Assembly: GCA_963792025.1 (NCBI GenBank)
Contig: CAWBUS010000005.1
Location: 679,976-743,975, forward strand
Length of the DNA stretch: 64,000 nt
Source: Ginsengibacter sp963792025
Lineage (GTDB): Bacteria; Bacteroidota; Bacteroidia; Chitinophagales; Chitinophagaceae
Direction of reading: 5' to 3'
Every line of letters starts with the position of its first letter. The first letter of the stretch is position 1. This document shows positions 16,267-27,042 of the stretch, piece by piece. The notes beneath the pieces are model-generated. The model did not search any database, was not told the DNA's origin, and saw only the letters and a list, made by a program, of their open reading frames with translations. Both the position numbers and the translations under genes were made by a program.

Positions 16267-18711
16267 TCATTCCGTTCTCAAACTTTTCACCGGGTTCATC
16301 GTCACTACCTTTAAAACCTGCAAACAAATTGTAAAAATCGCAATGGCAAGTGCGGTAGCACCGGCCAACGCAAATACCCACCAACCTATGCTGATACGAT
16401 ACGCATAATCCATTAACCATTGGCTCATGATATACCAACCCAACGGTATTGAAAGCAACAAGGAAATAAGAATCAGTTTTAAAAAATCTTTCGACAGAAG
16501 AACCAGGATACTTTGCACTGAGGCGCCTAATGTTTTACGAATACCAATTTCTTTTGTCCGCTGCAATACATTATATGCCGACAATCCAAGCAGGCCGAAA
16601 CAGGCGAGCAGTATGGCAAGAAATGCAAATACGCCAAATACATTTTCAAACAAAATATCCGATTTGTATTGCACGCCAAAAGACTCATCAAGGAAAAAAT
16701 AATCAAAAGGATCTTTGGGGAAATAATTATTCCAAACTTTCTTTAATGAGGCAATCGTATTTTTGCCATTTCCCCCTGCTATTTTTAAAGAATAAAATCT
16801 TCCCAAATTCGGCCTTAATAGAATGATCATCGGGTCAATACTTTTTTGCAAACCCAACTGGTGAAAATTGGAGGTAACCCCAATTATTGTGAGCGTATCT
16901 GAACCACCGCGTAATATTATTTTATTAACGGCATCGGCTGCATCTTTAAACCCTAATAATTTTACTGCATTCTCATTTAAAATCACGGCATTTTTATCCG
17001 TACCAAATTGTTGCGAAAAATTTCTGCCCGCCGCCATTTTAATATCATACGATGGAATAAAATCATAGTCAATTCCAAGATTGTACAACGTCACGGCGCT
17101 CTGATCAGCACCGGGCCTCTTTGAGCCATTTGTCCAATAGATTTCATCGCCCATTACACTTGTTGATGAAGCAATGCTTTTCACAGAGGGTTGTTGCAAT
17201 ACGGCAGATTTAAAGGGCTGGTATGTATTCTGGTATAGTGAATCAGATAATGTTTGCGGACCTTTTAGTACAATCGTCTGGTTGATGTCGGCGCCAATAC
17301 TTTGATTGCGCATATAACGCACCTGCTGGTAAACGATGATGGTTCCCGCGATTAACACAACAGAAATAATAAACTGCGTAACGATTAAGCTTTTACGAAG
17401 TAATAGCCCACTTGAAGTATTTTTAAAAGCCCCTTTTAAAACGATTACCGGTTTGAAACCCGACAAGACGAAAGCAGGATACAGTCCTGATAACAATGTG
17501 CCAAATACAAACAGGGCCAAAAACATCAGCCAATAATTTGCAGTGAGTGCTTCTCCTGTATAATTATCTCTTCCTGTAAAGGCATCAAAAGGATGCAGCA
17601 GCATAAAAAATAAAGTAAGCGACAACACAAACGCCAACAAGTTCATTACAATACTTTCTGCAAGAAATTGCTTTATGAGGTTAGTTCGCAGAGCGCCTAA
17701 CACTTTACGTACGCCAACTTCTTTGGCTCTTTCTACCGATCTTGCGGTTGCCAGATTTATATAATTTATCCATGCAATGCACACGATGAATATGGCTATA
17801 AGAAATAGAAATGCTACAGCCTGGCCATTACCGTTTACTTCTGCTTCCTGGTTATAATTTGATTTAAGATGAATATCGCTTAGTGGTATTAAATGTAATT
17901 CTACACGCGAATTATTCGTTTTGCGGTATTCCTGGCTGTTGATGTATTTATCAGCAAATAAGGGAAGCTTCGCTTCCAGTTTTTTATAATCTGCACCGGG
18001 CCTTAATTCCAGGTACACATAAAAATCGTACCAACCCCATGCTGTCTCACTTTGGTTGGAGCTATCACCTTGCGACCTTAATTCTTTTCCAAGGGTTGCA
18101 TAAGAAACAAGATATTGCAGAATCAAATGCGAGTTGGAAGGAAAATCCTTATAAACTCCTGTTACTTCAAAGGGTTGCACATGATCTCCGTTGCGGTTAA
18201 CTAGAGTCTTGCCAACAGCATTTTCATTTCCAAAATATTTCTTCGCAGTTGTTTCAGAAAGAATGATTTTATCGGGGCCACTCAAAGCATTTTGCGGATT
18301 ACCTTTTATGAAATGAAGTCCAAACATATCAACCGCAGCCTCGTCAGCATAATAACCTTTATCTTCCGAAAACTTTTTATTTTGCGCCTCATTCGAAAGT
18401 AAAAGATCATCATCAATGAGCCTGCAAAAATTTTTCACTTCAGGAAAATCTTTTTTCATTGTTGGGCCAATGGCAGGGTACGAGGTTGCAGACTTATAAG
18501 CAAGTACTCCCTTTTGATAACTGTCAAGCCTTACGCGAACTATTTGTTTTGAATCGGGCTCAAATTTATCATAGCTTTTTTCGTAAGAAACATAGTGAAA
18601 AATGAGAAGGCAGCAACTCATTCCTATGGTCAGTCCGGCAATATTCAAAAAAGAGTATCTTCTCCTCTTAAAAATATTCCTCAATGCTACTTTAAAATAA
18701 TTTTTAATCAT
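16267..18711 (-). CDS. MacB/FtsX-like ABC permease P5
   Basis: At 814 residues this is the longest intact member of the array. It has the N-terminal helix (FLNIAGLTIGMSCCLLIFHY), the MacB periplasmic domain, a first FtsX domain with the loop EVGVRKVLGALRTNLIKQFL near residue 335, a second periplasmic domain, and a C-terminal FtsX domain with EIGIRKTLGASVQSILVLL near 720. The C-terminus is VVTMNPVKSLRTE. The 182-bp gap downstream carries a short run (16241-16268) of the type ATTGACAATTCACCATTCAC, a simple intergenic repeat frequent in this phylum. Transport substrate unknown. Confidence 0.88.
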   Translation of the reverse strand: MIKNYFKVALRNIFKRRRYSFLNIAGLTIGMSCCLLIFHYVSYEKSYDKFEPDSKQIVRVRLDSYQKGVLAYKSATSYPAIGPTMKKDFPEVKNFCRLIDDDLLLSNEAQNKKFSEDKGYYADEAAVDMFGLHFIKGNPQNALSGPDKIILSETTAKKYFGNENAVGKTLVNRNGDHVQPFEVTGVYKDFPSNSHLILQYLVSYATLGKELRSQGDSSNQSETAWGWYDFYVYLELRPGADYKKLEAKLPLFADKYINSQEYRKTNNSRVELHLIPLSDIHLKSNYNQEAEVNGNGQAVAFLFLIAIFIVCIAWINYINLATARSVERAKEVGVRKVLGALRTNLIKQFLAESIVMNLLAFVLSLTLFFMLLHPFDAFTGRDNYTGEALTANYWLMFLALFVFGTLLSGLYPAFVLSGFKPVIVLKGAFKNTSSGLLLRKSLIVTQFIISVVLIAGTIIVYQQVRYMRNQSIGADINQTIVLKGPQTLSDSLYQNTYQPFKSAVLQQPSVKSIASSTSVMGDEIYWTNGSKRPGADQSAVTLYNLGIDYDFIPSYDIKMAAGRNFSQQFGTDKNAVILNENAVKLLGFKDAADAVNKIILRGGSDTLTIIGVTSNFHQLGLQKSIDPMIILLRPNLGRFYSLKIAGGNGKNTIASLKKVWNNYFPKDPFDYFFLDESFGVQYKSDILFENVFGVFAFLAILLACFGLLGLSAYNVLQRTKEIGIRKTLGASVQSILVLLSKDFLKLILISLLLSIPLGWYIMSQWLMDYAYRISIGWWVFALAGATALAIAIFTICLQVLKVVTMNPVKSLRTE

Positions 18712-18809
18712 TTTTATTTCGTTTAATCCTTATTGTTAGTATAACAAATAAAGATGGCGTTCTTCTCATCTTTTATCTGCGATTGTGTTCTTCGCAAGAC
18801 TAATTTGCT

Positions 18810-21255
18810 TTATTCTGTTCTTAAACTTTTAACGGGATTTGCTATCGCGGCCTTGATCGCCTGGAAACTAATTGTTGCTATTGCAATTATTAAGGCGGCC
18901 GATCCCGCTATAAAAAAAACCCAAATATTTATATGAATTCTATAGGCGAAGTCTTTCAACCAATTGTTCATTAATAGCCATCCTAACGGCCATGCAACCA
19001 CGTTTGCAATCAATATCAGCTTAACAAAATCTTTTGTAAGAAGAAACATAACATCCTTTGCAGTTGCTCCTAAAATTTTTCTTACCCCTATTTCTTTCGT
19101 GCGCTGCTCTGTCATAAAAGCAACCAAAGCAAATAACCCAATGCAGGCAATGACAATTGCTATTACAGAAAATGCCCCGAATAAAAGACCAAACTGAATT
19201 TGATTTTTATATTGCTTGTCAAAAAATTCATCTAAAAAAGAATAACTAAAAGGGTTTTCTTTGAAACTATCATTCCAAACATTTTGTATGCCGGCAAGCG
19301 CATGTTGAATATTTCCCGTTTTTATTTTTATGAGATAATATTCAAATTCCCTTGCATCATTATTGTTGAACTGGAATGCTGAAGGCTCCAACTTTTTTTC
19401 AAGCGATAACTGGTGAAAATCGCTTATAACGCCGATAATATTATAATGTGAATTATCACTTATTACGTCTGCGCCAATAGCATCCCGCGGTTCTTTAAAT
19501 CCCAATATTTTTATTGCAGACTCTGTGAGAACCAAACCATTCCCGTCTGTTTTATATTGTTGCGAAAAATTTCTGCCCGCCAAAAACTTCATTCCCAAAA
19601 CATGAAAATAATTTTCGTCGACTGAAGTAGTATTAATAGCAATTACATTTGAGGCGTGCGTTATTGACGGTGTATTCCGAAGGATATCTTATTTCTTTCC
19701 CGGGAATTTCATCAGACATTCCAACCGATTCAATCTCCGGGTTTTGATTAAGGATTTGTTTGAATCTTTCTACATACAAGTTATGCATACTACGGGCCGT
19801 ATCCCAGTGTCCCGGCCGGTCCAGGACTAATACCTGCGCCGGTTTTAAACCAAGATTTTGATTGAGCATGTAATGAACCTGCTGATATACCACCACCGTT
19901 CCGATAATGAGTAATACTGAAAGAGAAAATTGAAAAACAACCAACGATTTTCGCAGGGCTAAACCATTTTTGGAAGCCTTTATTTTTCCTTTTAAGGTGG
20001 CTATTGGATTGAAAGAAGACAATACAAAGGCAGGATATAATCCTGAAAAGAAAGTGCCCGCAATCATAAAGCCAAGAAACATGAAACCGTATTTATTTGT
20101 GAGCAGCGTTGACAATGAAAAATCAACATGTATCAAATGGCTAAGCGAAGGCTGGAGAATTTTAACGAGTACTATCGCAATAACAAAACTTGCAACATTG
20201 ATAGTAAACGATTCAGTTAAAAATTGTTTAATTAACTGGCGGCGTTTTGATCCCAGCACCTTTCTTATCCCTATTTCTTTTGCTCTGTTAACCGAAGCTG
20301 CCGTGGATAAATTGATATAATTAACCCACGCGATGGTAATAATAAAAATTCCCACGACTATTAATAAAGAAATTGCTTTTCCATTCCCCGTAGGTTCGGG
20401 CTCATCAATAAAGTCGGAGGTAAGATGAATCTTTGCGAGTGGTTCTAAAGTCAATTTGCTTTCCGTAATCTTTGCTTTTTCTGCCGGAATATGCTTATTT
20501 ATAAATGTGGGCAAATTTTCTTCAAACACTTTTGGATTGGTACCGGGCCGAAGTTGAACATACGTATAAAAATCTTTGTAGTCCCAGGCATTCTCATATC
20601 TTGCCGACCCGTTTCTGCGCTGATCCAGTGTTGAATAAGAGATAAGAATATTAAATTTTATGTGAGAGTTTTCGGGCACATCTTTAAACACGCCGGTTAT
20701 TTTGCAAAGCTCTGAATTGCGGTCATCATCATCCATTTGAATGAATTTCCCAACAGGGTTATCATTTCCAAAAATCTTCTTCGCCTCAGATGTAGAAATA
20801 ACGGCGCTATAAGGTTGGGCAAGCGCTGAGTTGGGATTGCCTTCGGTAAAAGGAAATGAAAACATGGTAAGAAAAGAAGGGTCTGCATACAAAAATTTAG
20901 TTTCCCTGAAATGATTGTTATTGTAAGTAAAGACGCAATTGTTTTTGTAGCCCATGTTATAAAGCCTTGCCTGGTCAACTACTTGTGGATAATCATTTTT
21001 TAAGGCAGGGCCAAGGGCTGAATAATTCTCTGCACTCTTAAAAAGCAATTTTTTATTTTGATATAAATCTAAATTTACACGGTAGATGTTTTTTTCATTT
21101 GCATTGAAATCATCATAGCTGAATTGAAACGAAACATAGCTCAGCAATAATAGAGAACCCGCAATTCCTATCGTGAGCCCGCTGATATTAATCGCGGAAA
21201 ACAATTTATGTTTCCATAAACTACGCCAGGCGGTTTTGAAATAATTTTTTATCAT
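18810..21255 (-). pseudogene. MacB/FtsX-like ABC permease P4, interrupted by a frameshift
   Basis: Two frames, 21255-19633 and 19598-18810, make one permease of about 815 residues. The first frame runs from MIKNYFKTAWRSLWKHKLF through the loop EIGIRKVLGSKRRQLIKQFL to EIRYPSEYTV, then leaves the true frame and stops. In another frame the protein continues as THASNVIAINTTSVDENYF and on to the C-terminal loop EIGVRKILGATAKDVMFLL and the end NPVKSLRTE. The total of 2446 nt is one base more than 815 codons, so a single inserted base at about 19650-19668 explains the break. It may be real inactivation or a sequencing error; both parts otherwise look conserved. Confidence 0.8.
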
Positions 21256-21380
21256 AAAATTTTCATTTAAGTATGCCCGTTAGTAATACCATTTTGCTAA
21301 TATTAATAATTCTTTATTCTGTTCTTAAACCTGCCTCCCGGTTTACCTGCCAAAGGCAGGGAAGCTTTTCATTCATTTAT

Positions 21381-23801
21381 TTATTCAGCACGCAACGATT
21401 TCACCGGGTTGGCAATGGCTGCTTTAACAGATTGAAAAGTGACGGTGAAAACAGTAATAAGAACCGCAGCAACACCAGCTACAAGGAAGACCCACCAATG
21501 CACATCAACACGGTAAGTATAATTTTGCAGCCACTCGTACATCGCCCACCAGGCTATAGGCACAGCTATGAGAAAAGCAAAGAACACGGGCTTTAAAAAC
21601 TCACGGCTCACCAACGAGATAATACTGTTAACAGAAGCGCCCAATACTTTTCGCATACCAATTTCTTTTACACGTTGCCGGATAACAATGGAAGCAATAC
21701 CAAACAAGCCCATGCAGGAAAGCACAATAGCAATGCCGGCTGCTAGGGAAAACAATTGCGCCATGTTCCGCTCATCGGTAAACCAGCGATCAATATTTTC
21801 ATCCACATAAGAGCCTTTAAATTCAACACCCGGCTCAAGCGAAGCATACACCCGCTTCACTTTGTCCATTGTTACCTTAGGATTTTTCGTATTCACTCTC
21901 ACCCACAAGTAGCTAAGATTCGGTGAACGGCTAAGTTCAATAACAAGCGGTTTTTGTTTAGTGCCAAGCTGCATTAACTGAAAGTCTGGTATCACGCCTA
22001 CCACCGTCATTTTTGGTTCACTGCTATCCGTCAGATACGAAAATCCAACAATGTTTTTCCTGCCGAATTGTGCCGCATAACTTTGAGATACAATAACTCT
22101 TCGTGTTGTGTCATTCGCATACGCAGTTGAAAAATCCTCCCCTTCTATTGGTTTGATGCCAATTGTTTTTAAGAAATCATAATCTGCATATACCATTTGA
22201 CCACAGATATTTTTGTCGCCGTAAGAAAAACAAATCGCTATTGCACTCGTACTGTGATCTTCGCCTATACCCAGGTTAGTACTGCCACCACTTACCGCTA
22301 CGACAGAAGGTTCAGAAGCAAGCCGGGTACGCATTTGCGCTGCAATAGCTTTTCCATTCTCGTCATTCTTAACTGGTATGCTTATGATGGAAGAAGTATT
22401 ATACCCCAATGGAGCTGTGCGAAGATGATTGAACTGTTGATAGATGATAATGGTGCTGCAAATGAGTACAATGGCAATTACAAACTGTGTTATAATTAAT
22501 GCATTGCGCAAACCTCCCCTGTTCTTAATGGTAATCTTTCCCTTCAAAACTTCTGTAGTCTTTAGCTTCGCCATAACGGCAGAAGGATAACCTGACGCGA
22601 TAAAGGAAACAACTAATACTAAAGCTAAAAGAATAGTGATAACAGCCGGTTGATGCAGAAGTGGCACATTCATTTTATTGCCGAACACCTGGTTGAAATT
22701 GGCGGCAAGCATTGCGGCTAACGCAATGGCAACTATCATGGAAAAGCAAACCATCAAAAAACTTTCGCCCCAAACCTGCAGCCATATCTGCCTTTTATCT
22801 GCTCCCAAACATTTGCGAATACCAATTTCTTTGCTTCGCGTAAACGACAAACCAATGTTCAGGTTCACGAAGTTGAAAGAAGCAATCAACACGATTACGC
22901 AACCTATTAATACCAGCGTGTAAAGTGCCGCTTTACTCGCAGAATTGCCACCTCCTAACTGGTTATTAAAATGAATATCATCCAACGATATCAAACGAAA
23001 ACTATTGTAATCGCCGTTTTCATCAGGCAAATAGCCGTTCCGCTTAGCTTCCGCCACATCGAAGGGACGATATTTTTTTGTAAAACTTCTTAGCCGTCTT
23101 TCCACCTGTTGCTTTGTGGTATTGGCGCTTATCTCTACAAATACGGGATGATTCTGATTGTCCCAATTGTCTTTATATGCTGCATAGTCCGGATCTATTT
23201 CTATCCGCGCCAACAAAGAAAACTTTATCGTTGAATTCAGCGGTGGATCCTTAGCAACAGCGGATACATTCAACTGTGTCCATTTGCCGCCAAGCTTTAC
23301 TTCTACGGCCTTGCCTATCGGGTCTTCATTGCCATACAGTTTCTTTGCTGTCGTTTCTGTTATTACGGCATTACTGGCGTTGCTCAATGGACTACTTGCA
23401 TTTCCTTTTATGATAGGAAAACTAAACATGCTAAAAAAGTCATTGTCCACCAGCGTAGTACCCATGTCAAGCGTTTTGTCGCCGGCACGCACCAGTTTAC
23501 CACGATCCTCTATTGAAGTTGATTTTGTAATGCCAATGTTCGCGGTCCTTAGAGCGGGTGCCATCGGGTAAGACATTGTAGCGCTTGCTTCTTCACCGTT
23601 AGGACGAATATCATAACTATAAACTTTGTAAATGCTGCCTTTGTTCTTTTGAAAATTATCATAGGTAAAATGGTTGTATACTAGCAACAGTATAAAAATG
23701 CTGCAGGCGAATGCCACTGTCATACCAACTATATTGATGACGGTATGCAATTTATTTTTCGCCATGTTCCGGAAAGCAAGAAGGAAATAATTTCTAAACA
23801 T
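21381..23801 (-). CDS. MacB/FtsX-like ABC permease P3
   Basis: This intact 806-residue two-half FtsX permease is a divergent member of the array. The first cytoplasmic loop is EIGIRKCLGADKRQIWLQVW, with a cysteine where the others have valine or threonine. The second is EIGMRKVLGASVNSIISLV. It ends in NPVKSLRAE. The N-terminal helix is INIVGMTVAFACSIFILLLV. The 125-bp gap after its stop (before P4) contains a 19-nt remnant identical to the 3' end of the P4 gene, a sign of past recombination. No ATPase is near. Confidence 0.87.
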   Translation of the reverse strand: MFRNYFLLAFRNMAKNKLHTVINIVGMTVAFACSIFILLLVYNHFTYDNFQKNKGSIYKVYSYDIRPNGEEASATMSYPMAPALRTANIGITKSTSIEDRGKLVRAGDKTLDMGTTLVDNDFFSMFSFPIIKGNASSPLSNASNAVITETTAKKLYGNEDPIGKAVEVKLGGKWTQLNVSAVAKDPPLNSTIKFSLLARIEIDPDYAAYKDNWDNQNHPVFVEISANTTKQQVERRLRSFTKKYRPFDVAEAKRNGYLPDENGDYNSFRLISLDDIHFNNQLGGGNSASKAALYTLVLIGCVIVLIASFNFVNLNIGLSFTRSKEIGIRKCLGADKRQIWLQVWGESFLMVCFSMIVAIALAAMLAANFNQVFGNKMNVPLLHQPAVITILLALVLVVSFIASGYPSAVMAKLKTTEVLKGKITIKNRGGLRNALIITQFVIAIVLICSTIIIYQQFNHLRTAPLGYNTSSIISIPVKNDENGKAIAAQMRTRLASEPSVVAVSGGSTNLGIGEDHSTSAIAICFSYGDKNICGQMVYADYDFLKTIGIKPIEGEDFSTAYANDTTRRVIVSQSYAAQFGRKNIVGFSYLTDSSEPKMTVVGVIPDFQLMQLGTKQKPLVIELSRSPNLSYLWVRVNTKNPKVTMDKVKRVYASLEPGVEFKGSYVDENIDRWFTDERNMAQLFSLAAGIAIVLSCMGLFGIASIVIRQRVKEIGMRKVLGASVNSIISLVSREFLKPVFFAFLIAVPIAWWAMYEWLQNYTYRVDVHWWVFLVAGVAAVLITVFTVTFQSVKAAIANPVKSLRAE

Positions 23802-23849
23802 GATGTATTCGTTTTTGTGACGTTTATTTACAGATTAATGTTTCTTCAT

Positions 23850-26258
23850 CTATTCAGTTCTTAAACTCTTCACCGGGTTTGCAATAGCAGCTTTTATTGC
23901 CTGGAAACTAACCGTTAGTAATGCGATCAATAATGCGACAATGGCTGTTGCAACAAATACAAACCAACTAATATGAATTCTATAGGCAAAGTCCTGCAGC
24001 CAATCATGCATAAAATACCACGCAACAGGTGTAGCTATAATAATCGCTATGAATACCAGTTTCAGAAAATCCTTTGAAAGCAACGTGGTGATATTTAACA
24101 CCGATGCGCCCAACACTTTGCGAATACCAATCTCTTTAGTGCGTTGTGCTACCATAAAAGTCATCAGGCCTAATAGACCAAGACAAGTTACCAGAATGGC
24201 CATTCCACAAAACAGTGACATCAATATTCCCAATCGTTGCTCTGTGCGATACATGGCATCGTATTCATCATCAAGAAAAGAATAACTGAAAGGCCGCATT
24301 GGAACCGCGGCACTCCATATTTTACCAATCTTAGAAAGTACAGGCGATAACTTGCCCGGGCCAACATGTACTAGCACGCTCCCAAACCATTGCGGACTAT
24401 TAAACAGCACAACCGGTTGTATAACATCATGCATGGAACTGGTATGGAAATCTTTCATTACGCCAACAATAGGACCAGTGCCCGCAAGGCCTAATATTGC
24501 TTTTTTTCCGAGGACTTGTTGTGGCTTTAACCGGTAGTGTCGAAGAAAGGCTTCGTTTACAATAAACTCGTTTACGGTGCTGTCTCCTTTTATTTTTAAG
24601 GGATCAAAATTCCTCCCGGCAATCAAGGGAATTCCAAGAGTAGAAAGGTAATGTTGATCTCCGGCAACGCCACCCACTACATGCCAATCATCATCAGACG
24701 CAGGATGCTCTTTAATGGAAAAACCATTACCGATAACTGTTTCAGACGGTGAACGCCAGGTTTCGGCTACGTCCTGAACGCCGCTGATATTTCTAAGGTC
24801 CGCGGCAAAAGCATTCAACTTATTTTTAAGGTCAGTGTTTCCATGAATTATTAAAACATGATCTTTATCCAACCCTAATTTTGTTGATTGCATAAAGTCA
24901 AGCTGTGACCGCACAATGATGGTTCCTAATATTAATGCAATGGAAATAGTAAATTGAAAGATTACGAGACTTTTTCTAACGGATACACCTGAGCCACCCG
25001 TTTTAGCATAGTCACCTTTTAAGGTGTCAACAGGCTTAAACCGCGAAAGCACCCATGAAGGATAGAAGCCTGCAAGCAATGAAACCACGATAGCTTCGCC
25101 GACAATATACATAAGCAAAGTGCCATCAAGAACATTGAAAGGAATTTCTTTACCAAGCAATTTATTGAGGTAGGGCAACGTCGTGTACGCGGCAACGATA
25201 GCAATAACAACAGCAAGGAAAGTTAGTAAAAATGACTCAGCAAGAAATTGAGTAAAAAGTTGTGGCAAGCTTGCGCCAATTGTTTTTCGAATGCCCACTT
25301 CTTTTGCACGAACGGATGCTTTGGCCGTGGAAAGATTCACATAGTTAGCACAGGCAATCAGCAGAACTAAGATTGCTATGGTGATAAAAATCTTTATGTA
25401 CTTAAAGTCTGATACAATCAATAAATTTTTGAAATTAAATGCCTGTGTATCAAAATGTACGTCTTTAAGCGGTTCCAGCTTTAGATGCGTAGCGTTTTGT
25501 GATGCAGATTGACTTGCCTCTTTAGGATTTACCCAATCTTCAATTTTTTTTGAAAGCAATGAAACATTTGTTCCCGGCTTTAGTAAGAGAAAAGTTGTAT
25601 AGTTGGGATTATTCCATTGTTGTTTTGTCTCCAGGCTATCAAAGCCGGGAATGCTATAAAAAGATGTAAGAAAGTCAAATGTAAAATGAGAATTGGAAGG
25701 AACATTTTCCATCACTGCACTCACCACAAAATCTTTTTTATTATTGAATAGCAAGGCCTGGCCGATTGGATTTGTATTGCCAAAATATTTCTTAGCCATA
25801 TCTTTTGTAATCACCACCATGTTGGGTTTGTCTAATGCAGTTTGCAGGTTGCCGTTAATTGACTTAAAGTCTAATACTTTAACAAAGTTTGGATCAGCAT
25901 AACAAAAACCTTTCTCATCAAAAAAAACATTTCCATGCCTGATCGTTCGTGCACTCCATTCCGGCATAAAACGGGTTGCATCTTCTATTTCAGGGAATTT
26001 TTGTTTCAGTTCAGGCCCGACAAAAACAGGTACAGAAGGCGAAACGGTTTCAATGCCGCCCATGAGCACATCATAATTAATGCGATAGATGCGATCTTTC
26101 TTTGTATGAAACTGATCGAAGCTCAATTCATATTTTACAAAAGACATAATGAGCAGGCAGCAGGTGATACCAATAGCAAGTCCAGCTACATTGGTGATGG
26201 TGTAAGGCAAATCTTTTTTAAGTGACCGAAATGCAATGATGATATTTTTTCTAAACAT
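23850..26258 (-). CDS. MacB/FtsX-like ABC permease P2
   Basis: This intact 802-residue two-half FtsX permease has an N-terminal helix (NVAGLAIGITCCLLIMSFV), a periplasmic MacB domain, the loop EVGIRKTIGASLPQLFTQFL near residue 322, a second periplasmic domain and the C-terminal loop EIGIRKVLGASVLNITTLL near 710. The C-terminal tail (SFQAIKAAIANPVKSLRTE) is virtually the same as that of P1 and P4, also at DNA level. P3 starts 48 bp downstream. The upstream gap (26259-26352) contains a CTTTGCG-rich simple repeat of the kind scattered in this phylum. Confidence 0.88.
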   Translation of the reverse strand: MFRKNIIIAFRSLKKDLPYTITNVAGLAIGITCCLLIMSFVKYELSFDQFHTKKDRIYRINYDVLMGGIETVSPSVPVFVGPELKQKFPEIEDATRFMPEWSARTIRHGNVFFDEKGFCYADPNFVKVLDFKSINGNLQTALDKPNMVVITKDMAKKYFGNTNPIGQALLFNNKKDFVVSAVMENVPSNSHFTFDFLTSFYSIPGFDSLETKQQWNNPNYTTFLLLKPGTNVSLLSKKIEDWVNPKEASQSASQNATHLKLEPLKDVHFDTQAFNFKNLLIVSDFKYIKIFITIAILVLLIACANYVNLSTAKASVRAKEVGIRKTIGASLPQLFTQFLAESFLLTFLAVVIAIVAAYTTLPYLNKLLGKEIPFNVLDGTLLMYIVGEAIVVSLLAGFYPSWVLSRFKPVDTLKGDYAKTGGSGVSVRKSLVIFQFTISIALILGTIIVRSQLDFMQSTKLGLDKDHVLIIHGNTDLKNKLNAFAADLRNISGVQDVAETWRSPSETVIGNGFSIKEHPASDDDWHVVGGVAGDQHYLSTLGIPLIAGRNFDPLKIKGDSTVNEFIVNEAFLRHYRLKPQQVLGKKAILGLAGTGPIVGVMKDFHTSSMHDVIQPVVLFNSPQWFGSVLVHVGPGKLSPVLSKIGKIWSAAVPMRPFSYSFLDDEYDAMYRTEQRLGILMSLFCGMAILVTCLGLLGLMTFMVAQRTKEIGIRKVLGASVLNITTLLSKDFLKLVFIAIIIATPVAWYFMHDWLQDFAYRIHISWFVFVATAIVALLIALLTVSFQAIKAAIANPVKSLRTE

Positions 26259-26352
26259 AAATCTGTATTTGCTTTATCGCAAGGCTACCAGGGTTTCTTT
26301 GCGTCTTGCTTTCCCTTTGCGCTCTTTGCGAGACTTAATTTTTTTTATGTTC

Positions 26353-27009
26353 TTATTCCTTTTTATTGTCAATTTTTAAATTAGCAAAACTACCTGCTGA
26401 ATTGTCGCCAACCCAAAGTGCAATGCCACCATTATTATTCGAATTTAATTTTTCAACCTGCAATGATGGTTGAGTTTCACCATTCACAAAAACAGATATT
26501 GTTTTTCCATCAACAACTATTTTTGCATGAAACCAATCATCTGCACCTGGGGGTGCTGTTATTTTATTTTCGTACTCGCCCGGAAATTCATTGCGCAGTT
26601 TCTCCCATCCGTAATCGGGGCTGCTGATGTATTGTACGGAGTGTGAACGACGGACTGCATCATCGCTATTAAAGTTAAATGGCCTGAAATATATTACATC
26701 ATAATGCGTGATGTCTTGTCCATGAAAGGCAATGCCCACAAAGCTTTGTTGCATTTTACTGCTTCCCTTTATATCGCATTCGATAGTACCATTGGCAAAA
26801 TCGGCACCATTCAATATCATGAAACCATCATCAGCAACTTCATTGAACATGATTCCCTTCTTACCGTTTTCATCAATCGATCGTACCTGCCTGTTAACAA
26901 CTTTCCATTGCGTTGTATCCTGCAGATCAGGCTGAATTACCTGGCAGTAAATAATATGTTGAGCAAAAAAAAGAAGTCCCGATATAAAACATTTTCTGAT
27001 CATAGTCAT
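26353..27009 (-). CDS. Secreted DUF1080-like (concanavalin-type) domain protein
   Basis: This 218-residue protein has a signal peptide (cleaved near IIYC, residue 22). The rest, about residues 30-215, resembles the DUF1080 / 3-keto-disaccharide hydrolase jelly-roll: ADFANGTIECDIKGSS, FVGIAFHGQDITHYDVIYFR, DDWFHAKIVVDGKTISVFVN and the closing GGIALWVGDNSAGSFANLKI. Proteins of this fold bind or cleave carbohydrates, but many act only as binding modules, and no catalytic residue can be assigned here. It lies 33 bp after P1 and 94 bp before P2, so it is embedded in the permease array and probably co-transcribed. The start at 27009 and a second methionine at 27003 are both possible. Confidence 0.75.
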   Translation of the reverse strand: MTMIRKCFISGLLFFAQHIIYCQVIQPDLQDTTQWKVVNRQVRSIDENGKKGIMFNEVADDGFMILNGADFANGTIECDIKGSSKMQQSFVGIAFHGQDITHYDVIYFRPFNFNSDDAVRRSHSVQYISSPDYGWEKLRNEFPGEYENKITAPPGADDWFHAKIVVDGKTISVFVNGETQPSLQVEKLNSNNNGGIALWVGDNSAGSFANLKIDNKKE

Positions 27010-27042
27010 TGTTATTTGAACCGAACAACTGATGCTCTTAAT

